From positions 62,001 through 126,000 of the forward strand of contig QORU01000006.1 in NCBI GenBank assembly GCA_003574785.1: DNA of 64,000 bases. Direction: 5' to 3'. Each line of letters begins with the position of its first letter. Position 1 is the first letter of the stretch. A program made the translations under genes and the position numbers. The DNA is from Taklimakanibacter deserti. Its GTDB lineage: Bacteria > Pseudomonadota > Alphaproteobacteria > Rhizobiales > Aestuariivirgaceae. The notes beneath the pieces were generated by a model that saw only the letters and a list, made by a program, of their open reading frames with translations, had not been told where the DNA came from and did not search any database. Shown piece after piece: positions 9,506 to 17,698 of this stretch.

Positions 9506-10338
9506 CCTCGCCGCTCCTCGCCATTCGCGATCTGACCATCGACTATGCGGGCCATGTCCAGGCGGTGCGCAAAGCCAATCTCGAGATCCGGCTGGGCGAG
9601 GCCGTGGGCCTCGTGGGTGAATCGGGCTCCGGCAAGTCGACGCTCGCTTCCGCCATTCCGGGCCTATTGCCCGCCAGCGCGCGCATCCAGGGCGACATCG
9701 CCTTCAAGGACAAGAGCGTCGCCGGCAACCAGAGCGCTTTGCGCGGCGATGAGATCGCCATGGTGTTCCAGGACCCGATGACCTCGTTCAATCCGGTGCT
9801 CACCATTGGCGAGCAGCTGGTCGACTTCCAGAGCCGCATTGCGGGATCGGCCAAGGAGAAATACCGGCGTGCCATCGCCATGCTGGGGCGCGTCGGCATT
9901 CCCGACGCCGCCATGCGCGCCGAGAGCTATCCGCATGAATTGTCGGGCGGCATGCGCCAGCGCGCCGCCATCGCCGCCGCTTTGCTCGTCAATCCGAGCC
10001 TGCTCATCGCCGATGAGCCGACGACGGCGCTCGACGTCACCATGGAAGCGCAGATCATCCATCTCTTCCGCGAATTGCGCCGCGACTATGGCGGCGGCAT
10101 CCTCATCGTCACCCATCATCTGGGCGTCGTCGCCGAGCTCTGCGACCGCGTCTATGTGATGTATCGGGGCGATGTGGTCGAGGAAGGTCCGGTGGACGAC
10201 ATCTTCCACAAGCCCCGCCATCCCTATACCCGCGCCCTCCTCGCCTGCGATCCGGCCCGTATCCCTGAGCGCACCGATTATCTGCCGGTGATCAGCGATG
10301 CCGAGCGCGCGACCTTCACGAGGGCGTCCTGGCGATGA
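9502..10338 (+). CDS. ABC transporter ATP-binding protein (DppD/OppD-like)
   Basis: A 278-residue ATPase. Walker A is [11 protein letters not shown], the signature is [12 protein letters not shown], and Walker B is [13 protein letters not shown]. At 278 residues it is shorter than typical DppD (about 320-330). It ends soon after [13 protein letters not shown] and lacks the usual cysteine-bearing C-terminal extension. It overlaps both neighbours by four bases. Its role is to power the importer together with the DppF-like subunit. Confidence 0.92.
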   Translation: MTSPLLAIRDLTIDYAGHVQAVRKANLEIRLGEAVGLVGESGSGKSTLASAIPGLLPASARIQGDIAFKDKSVAGNQSALRGDEIAMVFQDPMTSFNPVLTIGEQLVDFQSRIAGSAKEKYRRAIAMLGRVGIPDAAMRAESYPHELSGGMRQRAAIAAALLVNPSLLIADEPTTALDVTMEAQIIHLFRELRRDYGGGILIVTHHLGVVAELCDRVYVMYRGDVVEEGPVDDIFHKPRHPYTRALLACDPARIPERTDYLPVISDAERATFTRASWR

Positions 10339-11282
10339 CACCCATCATCGAGGCGGAAGGTCTGGCGGTCAATTTCCGGAGCCCCGGCGGCTTCATGGGG
10401 CTCAACTCCCGCCGGCTCGCCATTCTCGAGGACGTGTCGATCAAGCTCCACAAGGGCGAGACGCTGGGCCTCGTCGGCGAATCGGGATCGGGCAAGACGA
10501 CACTGGCGCGCACGCTCCTGGGGCTGGTGCCGGCTGCCCGCGGCACGATCCGCTTCGATGGCTCAGCCGTGACGAGCTTCGCGCATCTCAGGCGCCGCAC
10601 TGCGATGATGTTCCAGGATCCGGTCGGGTCTCTCAGTCCCCGGCTCGCCATCGGCTCCGCCATCACCGAGCCCTTCGTCATCCATGGCGTAGGCATGGCT
10701 TCGCGCCGCGTCATGGCGGAAGAGCTTCTGAGGCTCGTCGGCCTTCCTGCGGATTTCATCGGCCGCTATCCGCATGAGCTTTCGGGCGGCCAGGCGCGCC
10801 GCGCCGGTGTCGCCCGCGCTTTGGCGCTGCGGCCCGATCTCGTCATCGCCGATGAGCCGACCGCCGGGCTCGATGTCTCCATCCAGGGCGAGATCCTCAA
10901 TCTGATGACCCGGCTCAAGGCCGAGCTCGCGCTCTCTTATGTCATCGTCACCCACAATCTCGCGATGATCCGTCACGTCTCCGACCGGATCGCCATCATG
11001 TATCTGGGCCGCATCGTCGAGGAAGGACCGACGCCCGAGGTCTTCAGCAAAGCCCGTCATCCCTACACGGCCTCGCTGATCGCCTCCGAGCCCATCCCCG
11101 ATCCGCGCCGCAAGCGCCATGCGCTCGCCATCACCGGCGAAGTGCCGAGCATCCAGAACCGGCCGAAGGGCTGCGAGTTCCACACCCGCTGCCCCTATGC
11201 CCAAGAGCGCTGCCGCATCGAAGCGCCGTCTCTCACCGTCACGGGCAGTCATAGCGTGCGCTGCCATTTTCCACTCAACTAG
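10335..11282 (+). CDS. ABC transporter ATP-binding protein (DppF/OppF-like)
   Basis: A 315-residue ATPase with Walker A GESGSGKTTLA, signature LSGGQARRAGVA, and Walker B LVIADEPTAGLDV. The C-terminal oligopeptide/dipeptide domain has the CEFHTRCPYAQERC cysteine cluster of this subfamily. It is translationally coupled to the DppD-like gene. Ten bases separate its stop from the binding-protein gene. Confidence 0.92.
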   Translation: MTPIIEAEGLAVNFRSPGGFMGLNSRRLAILEDVSIKLHKGETLGLVGESGSGKTTLARTLLGLVPAARGTIRFDGSAVTSFAHLRRRTAMMFQDPVGSLSPRLAIGSAITEPFVIHGVGMASRRVMAEELLRLVGLPADFIGRYPHELSGGQARRAGVARALALRPDLVIADEPTAGLDVSIQGEILNLMTRLKAELALSYVIVTHNLAMIRHVSDRIAIMYLGRIVEEGPTPEVFSKARHPYTASLIASEPIPDPRRKRHALAITGEVPSIQNRPKGCEFHTRCPYAQERCRIEAPSLTVTGSHSVRCHFPLN

Positions 11283-11292
11283 GGAGGTAAGA

Positions 11293-12855
11293 ATGAAAAT
11301 CAAAGGACATTTCGACCGCCGTGGGTTCCTGCAGCTCTCGGCATTCTTGAGCGCCGGCATGGTTCTGCCGCAGCGCCTGAGCTTCGCCGCCGAAGGCGAT
11401 CTCCTGCGCATCAGGAGCGACAGCGACATCAACCGGCTCGACCCTGCCTTCGAGATCGGCAATCTCGAAGACATCACCAATCGCTGCGTGCTGGTGACCC
11501 TGGTGCGCCTCTCCGACATGCGCAAGGGCAACACGATCGCGCCCTGGGGAGCCGAGAAGATCGAGCAGACCGATCCGACCTCGATCACTTTCACTTTGCT
11601 GCCCGGCCTCAAATGGACCGGGGGCTATGGACCGGTCACGCCTGAGGACGTGAAATACTCCTTCGAGCGCATCGCCGATCCGAAGAATGAATCGGCCTGG
11701 AAATACCAGTTCGAGAAGCTCGATAAGGTCGAGGTCAAGGACGAGCGCACCGGCATCATCCGGCTGAAGGAGCCGTTCCAGCCGATCTGGGTGACGTCGC
11801 TGCCTTATTATGGCGGTCACATCGTGTGCAAGGCGGCGGTCGAGAAAGCAGGCGGCAAATACACGACCGAGATCCCGGCGCAATGCGGCCCCTATCTGCT
11901 CGACAAATGGGAGCCCAAGCAGAAGATGACGTTCAAGGCCAATCCCGACTGGCCGGGACCCAAGCCCGATTTCGGCCAGGTCGAGATTTCGATCGTCGAG
12001 GACGACCAGGCGGCCCAGCTCGCTTATGAGGCGAAGGCCTTCGACTATTGCCGCGTCTCGGCCTCGTCCGCCAAGGGCCTCAAGGAGAAGCCCCTGCCCG
12101 ACACCAAGCTCATCGAGGCGCAGTCGACGCGCTATGTCTGGCTCACCATCAACATGGACAATCCCAAGCTCAAGGACCCGAAGGTGCGCCAGGCGGTGCA
12201 ATATGCCTTCGACGGCGAGCAGCTGATCGCCGGGACCTATGAGGGGCTCGTTCCGCGCTCGACCGGCGTGGTGCAGCCCGGCACCGCCTTCACCCGGGCC
12301 AAGAACATCATCGACAAGCCCGATTACGAAAAGGCGAAGGCGCTCCTCGCCGAGGCGGGCGTCAGCGATCTCAAGCTCAATCTCGCCACCTTGAACGACT
12401 CGCGCTACATGACCGCCTGCCAGATCATCCAGGCGACCATGGCTCAGGCCGGCATCACCATCGAGATCCAACCCTATGACGAAGGCGCCTATTGGGTCTT
12501 GGGCGACAAGACGCAAGGCGACGGCTACAAGAACCTCGAGCTGGTGCTGATGCCCTTCGCCGGCGGCATCGATCCGTCGGAGAACCTGGTCTGGTTCCGG
12601 CCCGACCAGATCGGCGTGTGGAACTGGTCCGCCTTCAACAGCCCGGAATTCGAGGAACTCTACACCAAGGCGCTGTCTGAAGGCGATCAGGCGAAGCGCA
12701 AGACCATGTATAACCGCATGGAGGATCTGATGGAGGAATCGGGCGGCTTCATCTTCGTCTGCCATGAGCCCTTCGTCGCGATCCACAAGACCACATTCGA
12801 GCCCGAGATCCTGGCCGACGGCTATCCCAATCCCGTCGGCTTCAAGAAACTGTGA
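11293..12855 (+). CDS. ABC transporter substrate-binding protein, family 5, Tat-type signal
   Basis: A 520-residue periplasmic binding protein of the peptide/nickel/opine class. The N-terminus has a twin-arginine motif (DRRGFLQLS) followed by a hydrophobic stretch, suggesting Tat export. Family landmarks are the PEDVKYSFERIADPKN block and the mid-protein VRQAVQYAFD helix. The start at 11293 is supported by a strong Shine-Dalgarno (gggaggt). An in-frame extension to 11119 lies inside the ATPase gene and was rejected. It sets the specificity of the importer. The ligand cannot be read from sequence alone. Confidence 0.93.
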   Translation: MKIKGHFDRRGFLQLSAFLSAGMVLPQRLSFAAEGDLLRIRSDSDINRLDPAFEIGNLEDITNRCVLVTLVRLSDMRKGNTIAPWGAEKIEQTDPTSITFTLLPGLKWTGGYGPVTPEDVKYSFERIADPKNESAWKYQFEKLDKVEVKDERTGIIRLKEPFQPIWVTSLPYYGGHIVCKAAVEKAGGKYTTEIPAQCGPYLLDKWEPKQKMTFKANPDWPGPKPDFGQVEISIVEDDQAAQLAYEAKAFDYCRVSASSAKGLKEKPLPDTKLIEAQSTRYVWLTINMDNPKLKDPKVRQAVQYAFDGEQLIAGTYEGLVPRSTGVVQPGTAFTRAKNIIDKPDYEKAKALLAEAGVSDLKLNLATLNDSRYMTACQIIQATMAQAGITIEIQPYDEGAYWVLGDKTQGDGYKNLELVLMPFAGGIDPSENLVWFRPDQIGVWNWSAFNSPEFEELYTKALSEGDQAKRKTMYNRMEDLMEESGGFIFVCHEPFVAIHKTTFEPEILADGYPNPVGFKKL

Positions 12856-12861
12856 GGTGAT

Positions 12862-13491
12862 ATGCCGACTGCCGCCCAGAAGAGCAAACCACGCTTCGCC
12901 CGCGTCGAAGCCGATCTGCGCCGGCAGATGCTCATCGATGCCGCGATCCGCTGCCTGGCCGAGGGCGGGATCGCGGCCTTCACCGTGGACCGCATCTCGC
13001 GCGAGGCGAATGTCTCGCGCGGGCTCATCAATCATCACTTCAACGGCATTTCCGGTCTCCTGATCGAGGTCTATGAAGCGATGACCCAGTCGATGATCGC
13101 CGCCGGGCGCGAGACGCTGTTCTTCGAAGGCTCAGCCGAGGAGCGGCTCGCCCAGGTGATCGAGACGATGTTCCGCCCGCCCATGTTCTCGAAGTCATCA
13201 CTCAGGGCATGGCTGGCGCTCTGGGGCGAGGTCGCCACCAATCCGCGGCTGAAAGCCTCGCACCGCAAATCCTATGACGCCTATCGCAAGGCGATCGGCG
13301 ATGCGCTGGGCGAGATCGCCGTCGCGCGCAAGGTTAAGACCAATGGCGAGGCGCTCGCCATGACCGTGATCGCGCTCATTGACGGCCTGTGGATCGAATG
13401 GTGCCTCGATTCATCCGTCGTCAATCGCGACACGGCGCGCGCCGCCGTCTATGACGTGCTCGAGGCAAGACTGGGGCCACTGATGCGGTAG
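12862..13491 (+). CDS. TetR-family regulator, BetI-like
   Basis: A 209-residue repressor. The N-terminal HTH spans about 20-65 (RRQMLIDAAIRCLAEGG and SREANVSRGLINHHF), and the C-terminal half resembles BetI, the choline-responsive repressor. It starts six bases after the binding-protein stop, with Shine-Dalgarno gaggtg, so it is the last gene of the import operon. It is likely autoregulated through the operator at 5653 and probably also controls the opposing operon through 17225. The inducer is unknown. The BetI resemblance and the demethylase neighbours make a quaternary amine plausible. Confidence 0.88.
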   Translation: MPTAAQKSKPRFARVEADLRRQMLIDAAIRCLAEGGIAAFTVDRISREANVSRGLINHHFNGISGLLIEVYEAMTQSMIAAGRETLFFEGSAEERLAQVIETMFRPPMFSKSSLRAWLALWGEVATNPRLKASHRKSYDAYRKAIGDALGEIAVARKVKTNGEALAMTVIALIDGLWIEWCLDSSVVNRDTARAAVYDVLEARLGPLMR

Positions 13492-13503
13492 TCCCCAACT
13501 TTT

Positions 13504-13662
13504 CCCCTCTCCCGTCCGAAGGATGGGAGAGGGTGCCCGAAGGGCGGGTGAGGGCTCTTTGTCTCCGCAAGGAATACTCGTTGAGATCGGAGTGCGTTGC
13601 ACGAAAGAGCCCTCATCCGGCCTTCGGCCACCTTCTCCCATTGCTTCGCAACGGGAGAAGGG
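13504..13662. repeat. Large inverted intergenic repeat, probable bidirectional terminator
   Basis: It lies between the convergent TetR and MttB genes. The left half has a hairpin with arms ccctctccc (13505-13513) and gggagaggg (13525-13533), followed by tgagggctcttt. The right half has a hairpin with arms ccttctccc (13631-13639) and gggagaagg (13653-13661), preceded by the mirror image aaagagccctca. The two halves are imperfect inverted copies of each other. Such elements occur between genes in many Hyphomicrobiales. A role in ending transcription from both sides is inferred. Confidence 0.8.
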
Positions 13663-13673
13663 AAGCATTTGCT

Positions 13674-15194
13674 TCACGCCTCGCGCTTCCTGCGCTCGAC
13701 GTAATCGCGCAGCGCCTCATCGATCGCGGGGTCGATCGGCGGCTGCTCATACTCTTTCAGCATCTGCTTCCAGATGCGATTGGCCTTGAGAGGCGCCGTC
13801 TCGCGGCCACGCTCGACCCAGCTGTCGTGATTGTCCCAATTGGAGATGAGCGGCTGATAGAAGGCGGTTTCATAGCGCTGAAGCGTATGAGCTGTTCCGA
13901 AATAATGGCCGGCCGGCCCCACTTCGCGCACCGCATCGAGCGCCAGCGTCTCAGGCGTCACCTCGAAGGGCTCGCAATAGGCCGCCATCATCTGCAGGAG
14001 ATCGGCGTCGAGGATCAGCTTCTCGAAGGAGGCGGTGAGCCCGCCGCCGAGCCAGCCCGCGGCATGGAGCACCAGATGGGCGCCGCCCATGATCGAGCCC
14101 CAGAGCGCCATCATGCTCTCGTAAGCCGCTTGCGCATCGACGTCATTGGCGGCCGTCACGTTGCTCGAGCGGAAGGGCACGCCGATGAGGCGCGCGAGCT
14201 GGCCCGAGGCCTGTGCGGCTTGCGCATATTCGGGCGTGCCGAAAGCCGGCGCGCCTGACTTCATGTCGACATTCGAAGTGAAGCCGCCATACATGACGGG
14301 CGCCCCCGGGCGCACGATCTGGGTGAGGGCGATGCCGGCGAGCGCTTCGGCATGCTGCTGGGCGAGGGCGCCCGCGAGCGTCACCGGCGACATGGCGCCG
14401 GCCAGCGTGAAGGGTGTCACGATCACGCATTGGCCATGCTCGGCGAAGGTCATGAGGCCTTCCGCCATCGGGATGTCGAGCTGCAAGGGGGAATTGGTGT
14501 TGATCACGCAAGTGAAGACCGGATCGTCGATCAGCCCTTCGCGCGTTGTGCCGAGCGAGATCGCCGCCATTTCGAGCGCGTCCAAGGCGCGCTCGCTGCC
14601 CAAGCCCTGCGGCTGCCAGTTTTTGTCGAGCAGCGTGATCTCGGCATAATAGAGGTCGAGATGGCGCGTCTCGGCCGGAAGGTCCAGTGGCTCGAAGGGC
14701 CCACCGCCCTCCTGATGCAAGATGTCGAGCGACTGGATGAGCCTGAGATAGTCGCACATCTCGGCATAGGTGCCGGCGCGCCGGCCTTTTTCGAGATCGC
14801 TCACATAAGCGGGCCCACCGACCGAGGAGAAGATCGCGTGGCGGTTACCGACCTTGACCGTCTTGGCCGGATTGCGCGCCTTGAGCGCGAATTCGGCGGG
14901 CGCCTTGGCGATGAGGCCGGCGATCATCGCGCGATCGAAACGCACACGCAGATCACTTTCATCGACCGAAGCTCCGGCCGATGCAAAATGGGCGCGGGCC
15001 CTGGGCTCCAGCACCTTCATGCCGATCTCTTCGAGAATGGTAAGGGCCGTATCGTGGATCGCTCCAACCTGATCGGCGCTCAAGACCTCGATCGGGCGAT
15101 AGGGCAGCGTGAACTGCTTCCACGGCCGCTGCTGCAGCGCTCCCGGTATGCGCTGCGGGCGGGCACGTCGGCGCGGCGATACGGGCGTGATCAT
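13674..15194 (-). CDS. Trimethylamine methyltransferase family protein (MttB/MtgB-like)
   Basis: A 506-residue protein of the MttB superfamily (COG5598 type), shown by LSADQVGAIHDTALTILEEIGMKVLEP, IFSSVGGPAYVSDLEKGRR, MYGGFTSNVDMKSGAPAFGTPEY and GHYFGTAHTLQRYETAFYQP. There is no in-frame amber codon, so it is the non-pyrrolysine type. Characterised members move a methyl group from quaternary amines such as glycine betaine to a corrinoid protein. No corrinoid protein gene lies in the window. The start overlaps the stop of the upstream flavoenzyme by four bases, so the two are one transcript. Exact substrate and methyl acceptor are unknown. Confidence 0.9.
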   Translation of the reverse strand: MITPVSPRRRARPQRIPGALQQRPWKQFTLPYRPIEVLSADQVGAIHDTALTILEEIGMKVLEPRARAHFASAGASVDESDLRVRFDRAMIAGLIAKAPAEFALKARNPAKTVKVGNRHAIFSSVGGPAYVSDLEKGRRAGTYAEMCDYLRLIQSLDILHQEGGGPFEPLDLPAETRHLDLYYAEITLLDKNWQPQGLGSERALDALEMAAISLGTTREGLIDDPVFTCVINTNSPLQLDIPMAEGLMTFAEHGQCVIVTPFTLAGAMSPVTLAGALAQQHAEALAGIALTQIVRPGAPVMYGGFTSNVDMKSGAPAFGTPEYAQAAQASGQLARLIGVPFRSSNVTAANDVDAQAAYESMMALWGSIMGGAHLVLHAAGWLGGGLTASFEKLILDADLLQMMAAYCEPFEVTPETLALDAVREVGPAGHYFGTAHTLQRYETAFYQPLISNWDNHDSWVERGRETAPLKANRIWKQMLKEYEQPPIDPAIDEALRDYVERRKREA

Positions 15195-17218
15195 GGCTCT
15201 GGCCTTTCCCGTCGAATAAGGGATGATTTCGGTTCGTCGAATTCGCGCGCGAAGCGATGCCCGGAGAAGACCGCATCGGCGATATGGGACGGCGCCCGGC
15301 AGTCGCCGATCAGGCTCATCGCTTCGGCCGGCAGCCGCCCCAAGAGCTCATGATAAAGCGTGTCATGAGGCACCCTGCCCGTCACCAGCACCAGCGCATC
15401 GCCCGGTACGGCGCGGATGCGGCCGGTATAGACGCAGGCGAATTGCGGCGCATCGCCTGCAAAGCCCGTGAGCTGATGCGACAGGACGAGACGCACATCC
15501 ATCGCCATCAGCCGCGCCTGGATGAAACCCTGCTCGTCCGTCAATTGTGTCCACGACGAGACAACCGGCAGAGCCGTGACATAGGTCACGTCATGGCCCT
15601 TGGTTTTCAGCATCTCGGCCAAGGCGCTGCCGACGGCATAGTGGTCATCGTCATAGACGGTGACGGAAGCGCCCTTGGGCAGCCGGTCGATATCGTCCGG
15701 TGTGAAGACCGCAGCACTTGCCGGAAGGTTCACCGGCTCCTCGACCACACCACCCACCGCATCGCGCCGCCAGAAGCTGCCGGTGGCGAGAACGACATGA
15801 TCGGCGCCGAAGCTCACAATGTCATCGGCCGTCATCGGGCTTTCTCGGTAGACGGCGACATTCGAGAGTTTGCCGATCATATGCTGGCGGTAGTCGCGCA
15901 CCCGGATCCAGCTCTTGAGGCCGGGCAGGCGCGATTCAGCGAGCACCCTGCCCCCCAAGTCACGCGCCGCTTCGGCCAGCGACACCTGATAACCGCGCCG
16001 GCCCAGCGCCAGCGCGCATTCGAGGCCGGCGGGCCCGCCGCCCACGACCAGCACGGTCTTCTCCGAGCGCTTGGCCGCGATCGTTTCGGGATGCCATCCC
16101 CGCCGCCATTCCTCGCCCATGGTCGGGTTCTGGGTGCAGCGGATCGGCACCGACTCGTTGTTGGCCGCCCGGCAGATATTGCAGCCGATGCATTCGCGGA
16201 TCTCGTCCTCGCGTCCTTCCCTGATCTTCTGCGGCAGGAAGGGATCGGCGATCGAGGGCCTCGCCGCGCCGATGAGATCGAGGATGCCGCGGCGCAACTG
16301 CAACATCATCATGTCGGGCGAAGTGAAGCGGCCGACACCCACGACGGGCTTCGTCGTCAGCTTCTTGACGAAGGCGACATAGTTTTCCTGAAAGCCCTCA
16401 TCGGAGAAGCGGGCGCTCTTGGAATCATTGCCCAGCGCCCCCGCCACATTCACATCCCAGAGATCGGGAAGCTCGGCGAGCCTCGCGACGATGTCCCGTG
16501 CCTCGCCGTCATGAGTGATGCCCTTGGGACCGTGCAGTTCATCGACCGCCAGGCGCAGGGCCACGGCGCAGTCGCCTTTGACGGCCTCGCGCGTGTCCTC
16601 GATCATCTCGGCGATGAGCCGGGTACGATTTTCGAGGCTGCCGCCATATTCGTCGATGCGCCGGTTGGTGCGCCGGGAGAGGAACTGCAGGGGCAGATAA
16701 TCGTGCCCGGCATAGACATAGACGATGTCGAAGCCGGCGCGCCTGGCGCGCTCGGCCGCGGTAGCTTGCCACTGGCGAAACGCCTTGATGTCGGCCTTGT
16801 CCATGGCTCTTGCCGACATCGGCTGGATGAACTTCGCCCGCTGCCCGGAAGGCGACAGCAAGGGCTCGCGTGTCAGCCGGTTATTGGCATGGAAGCCGCC
16901 ATGCCAGAGCTCGACCGCGGCCAGGCTGCCATGAGCGTGGATGGCCTCGGCGGTCTTGGCCAGCGCCCTGACATCGTCCTCGTCCCACAGCGACAGGTAG
17001 CCGAAGGGGAAGTCGTCGGATGAGGGATGGATCGAGCAATATTCGGTCGCAACGACCCCCCAGCCGCCTTCCGCCTTGATACCACGCAAGGCGGCAGTGG
17101 CCTTGGGCGCCCGCCAGCCCATGCCGCTCGCATGCGGCGTCTGATAGAAGCGGTTCGGCGCCGTTTTCGGCCCGATCCGCACCTCATCGAACAGCCTGGC
17201 ATAGCGAGGGTTGAACAT
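15191..17218 (-). CDS. FMN/4Fe-4S/FAD-type amine dehydrogenase (DgcA/trimethylamine dehydrogenase-like)
   Basis: A 675-residue flavoenzyme. The N-terminal old-yellow-enzyme TIM barrel spans about 1-340, and a 4Fe-4S site has Cys343, 346, 349 and 361 (CIGCNIC, then IRCTQNPTMGEEWRRGWHPE). A C-terminal nucleotide-binding part has VLVVGGGPAGLE. The cysteine spacing and the RRGWHPE block match trimethylamine dehydrogenase and dimethylglycine demethylase DgcA. The family oxidatively removes N-methyl groups and passes electrons to an ETF-type partner, which is absent here. I start at ATG 17218 with Shine-Dalgarno aaggaa. A TTG at 17224 is in frame but lies outside the good spacing. It is the first gene of the leftward operon. 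Confidence 0.88.
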   Translation of the reverse strand: MFNPRYARLFDEVRIGPKTAPNRFYQTPHASGMGWRAPKATAALRGIKAEGGWGVVATEYCSIHPSSDDFPFGYLSLWDEDDVRALAKTAEAIHAHGSLAAVELWHGGFHANNRLTREPLLSPSGQRAKFIQPMSARAMDKADIKAFRQWQATAAERARRAGFDIVYVYAGHDYLPLQFLSRRTNRRIDEYGGSLENRTRLIAEMIEDTREAVKGDCAVALRLAVDELHGPKGITHDGEARDIVARLAELPDLWDVNVAGALGNDSKSARFSDEGFQENYVAFVKKLTTKPVVGVGRFTSPDMMMLQLRRGILDLIGAARPSIADPFLPQKIREGREDEIRECIGCNICRAANNESVPIRCTQNPTMGEEWRRGWHPETIAAKRSEKTVLVVGGGPAGLECALALGRRGYQVSLAEAARDLGGRVLAESRLPGLKSWIRVRDYRQHMIGKLSNVAVYRESPMTADDIVSFGADHVVLATGSFWRRDAVGGVVEEPVNLPASAAVFTPDDIDRLPKGASVTVYDDDHYAVGSALAEMLKTKGHDVTYVTALPVVSSWTQLTDEQGFIQARLMAMDVRLVLSHQLTGFAGDAPQFACVYTGRIRAVPGDALVLVTGRVPHDTLYHELLGRLPAEAMSLIGDCRAPSHIADAVFSGHRFAREFDEPKSSLIRRERPEP

Positions 17219-17224
17219 GCCCAA

Positions 17225-17254
17225 TTCCTTGTTGAACGAATGTACAACAAGGAA
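17225..17254. promoter_or_regulatory. Palindromic operator upstream of the flavoenzyme gene
   Basis: Arms TTCCTTGTTG and CAACAAGGAA with a 10-bp spacer, identical in arms and spacing to the site at 5653-5682. Symmetry extends a further three bases on each side (17222-17257). It covers the ribosome binding site of the leftward gene starting at 17218. With its twin it brackets the whole 11.6-kb cluster. The shared regulator is inferred. Confidence 0.85.
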
Positions 17255-17265
17255 TTGGGCAAAAG

Positions 17266-17296
17266 CAATGGCCGCTGCTTGCTACAGCGGCCATTG
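17266..17296 (-). terminator. Stem-loop terminator after the small exported protein gene
   Basis: A perfect 12-bp stem: caatggccgctg (17266-17277) pairs with cagcggccattg (17285-17296), with a 7-base loop. It begins three bases past the stop of the leftward gene at 17299. On the minus strand the stem is followed by a CTTTTG tract, so it is a probable intrinsic terminator that insulates the operator at 17225. Confidence 0.75.
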
Positions 17297-17298
17297 TT

Positions 17299-17658
17299 TT
17301 ACTTGGCCGGCGTCAGGATTTCCGTGCCGGCGCCGTTCTTGCCGGCGATGGTCCACAGTCCCTTGAGGGTCCCGTCGGGCGAGGCCTTGTAGATGATGAG
17401 GCCGATATCCTTGCCCATCACGTAGCCCGCGGCAAAAGCATCGTCATTGCGCATGCAGAAACCGTTCGAGCTCGTCGAGCCGGTCTTCCAGACGATCTCG
17501 CAGGTCGTGTTGGAGGTGATCTTGATCAGGGCCTGGCCCTGATAGGGCGAGCCGTCGAAATTCGTGCCGTTGACGTTGTAAAGTCCGCCGATGTCCTGCG
17601 CTGCGGCCACCGCCGGCAGCATGCCCATCAGCATGAATGCCCAGAATGCTCTTCTCAT
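17299..17658 (-). CDS. Small exported protein of unknown function
   Basis: A 119-residue protein with a clear signal peptide (MRRAFWAFMLMGMLPAVAAAQ). The mature part reads GLYNVNGTNFDGSPYQGQALIKITSNTTCEIVWKTG and carries two cysteines that could form a disulfide. The pattern suggests a small beta-rich periplasmic domain. Similar unnamed proteins occur in rhizobia, from memory. It lies between the flavoenzyme operator and the phosphorelay operon, with its own terminator, and seems to be a single-gene unit. Confidence 0.75.
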   Translation of the reverse strand: MRRAFWAFMLMGMLPAVAAAQDIGGLYNVNGTNFDGSPYQGQALIKITSNTTCEIVWKTGSTSSNGFCMRNDDAFAAGYVMGKDIGLIIYKASPDGTLKGLWTIAGKNGAGTEILTPAK

Positions 17659-17698
17659 GGGACTGTCCCCCGCGTTAATGCCCCTGGGGAAGTATGCC

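Noticed and set aside
13674..15194. Pyrrolysine in the MttB-family gene
   Set aside because: The frame has no internal amber codon and aligns through without a gap, so it is the non-pyrrolysine type.
15257..17023. 588-residue rightward ORF opposite the flavoenzyme
   Set aside because: Antisense shadow of a gene with intact Fe-S and flavin motifs.
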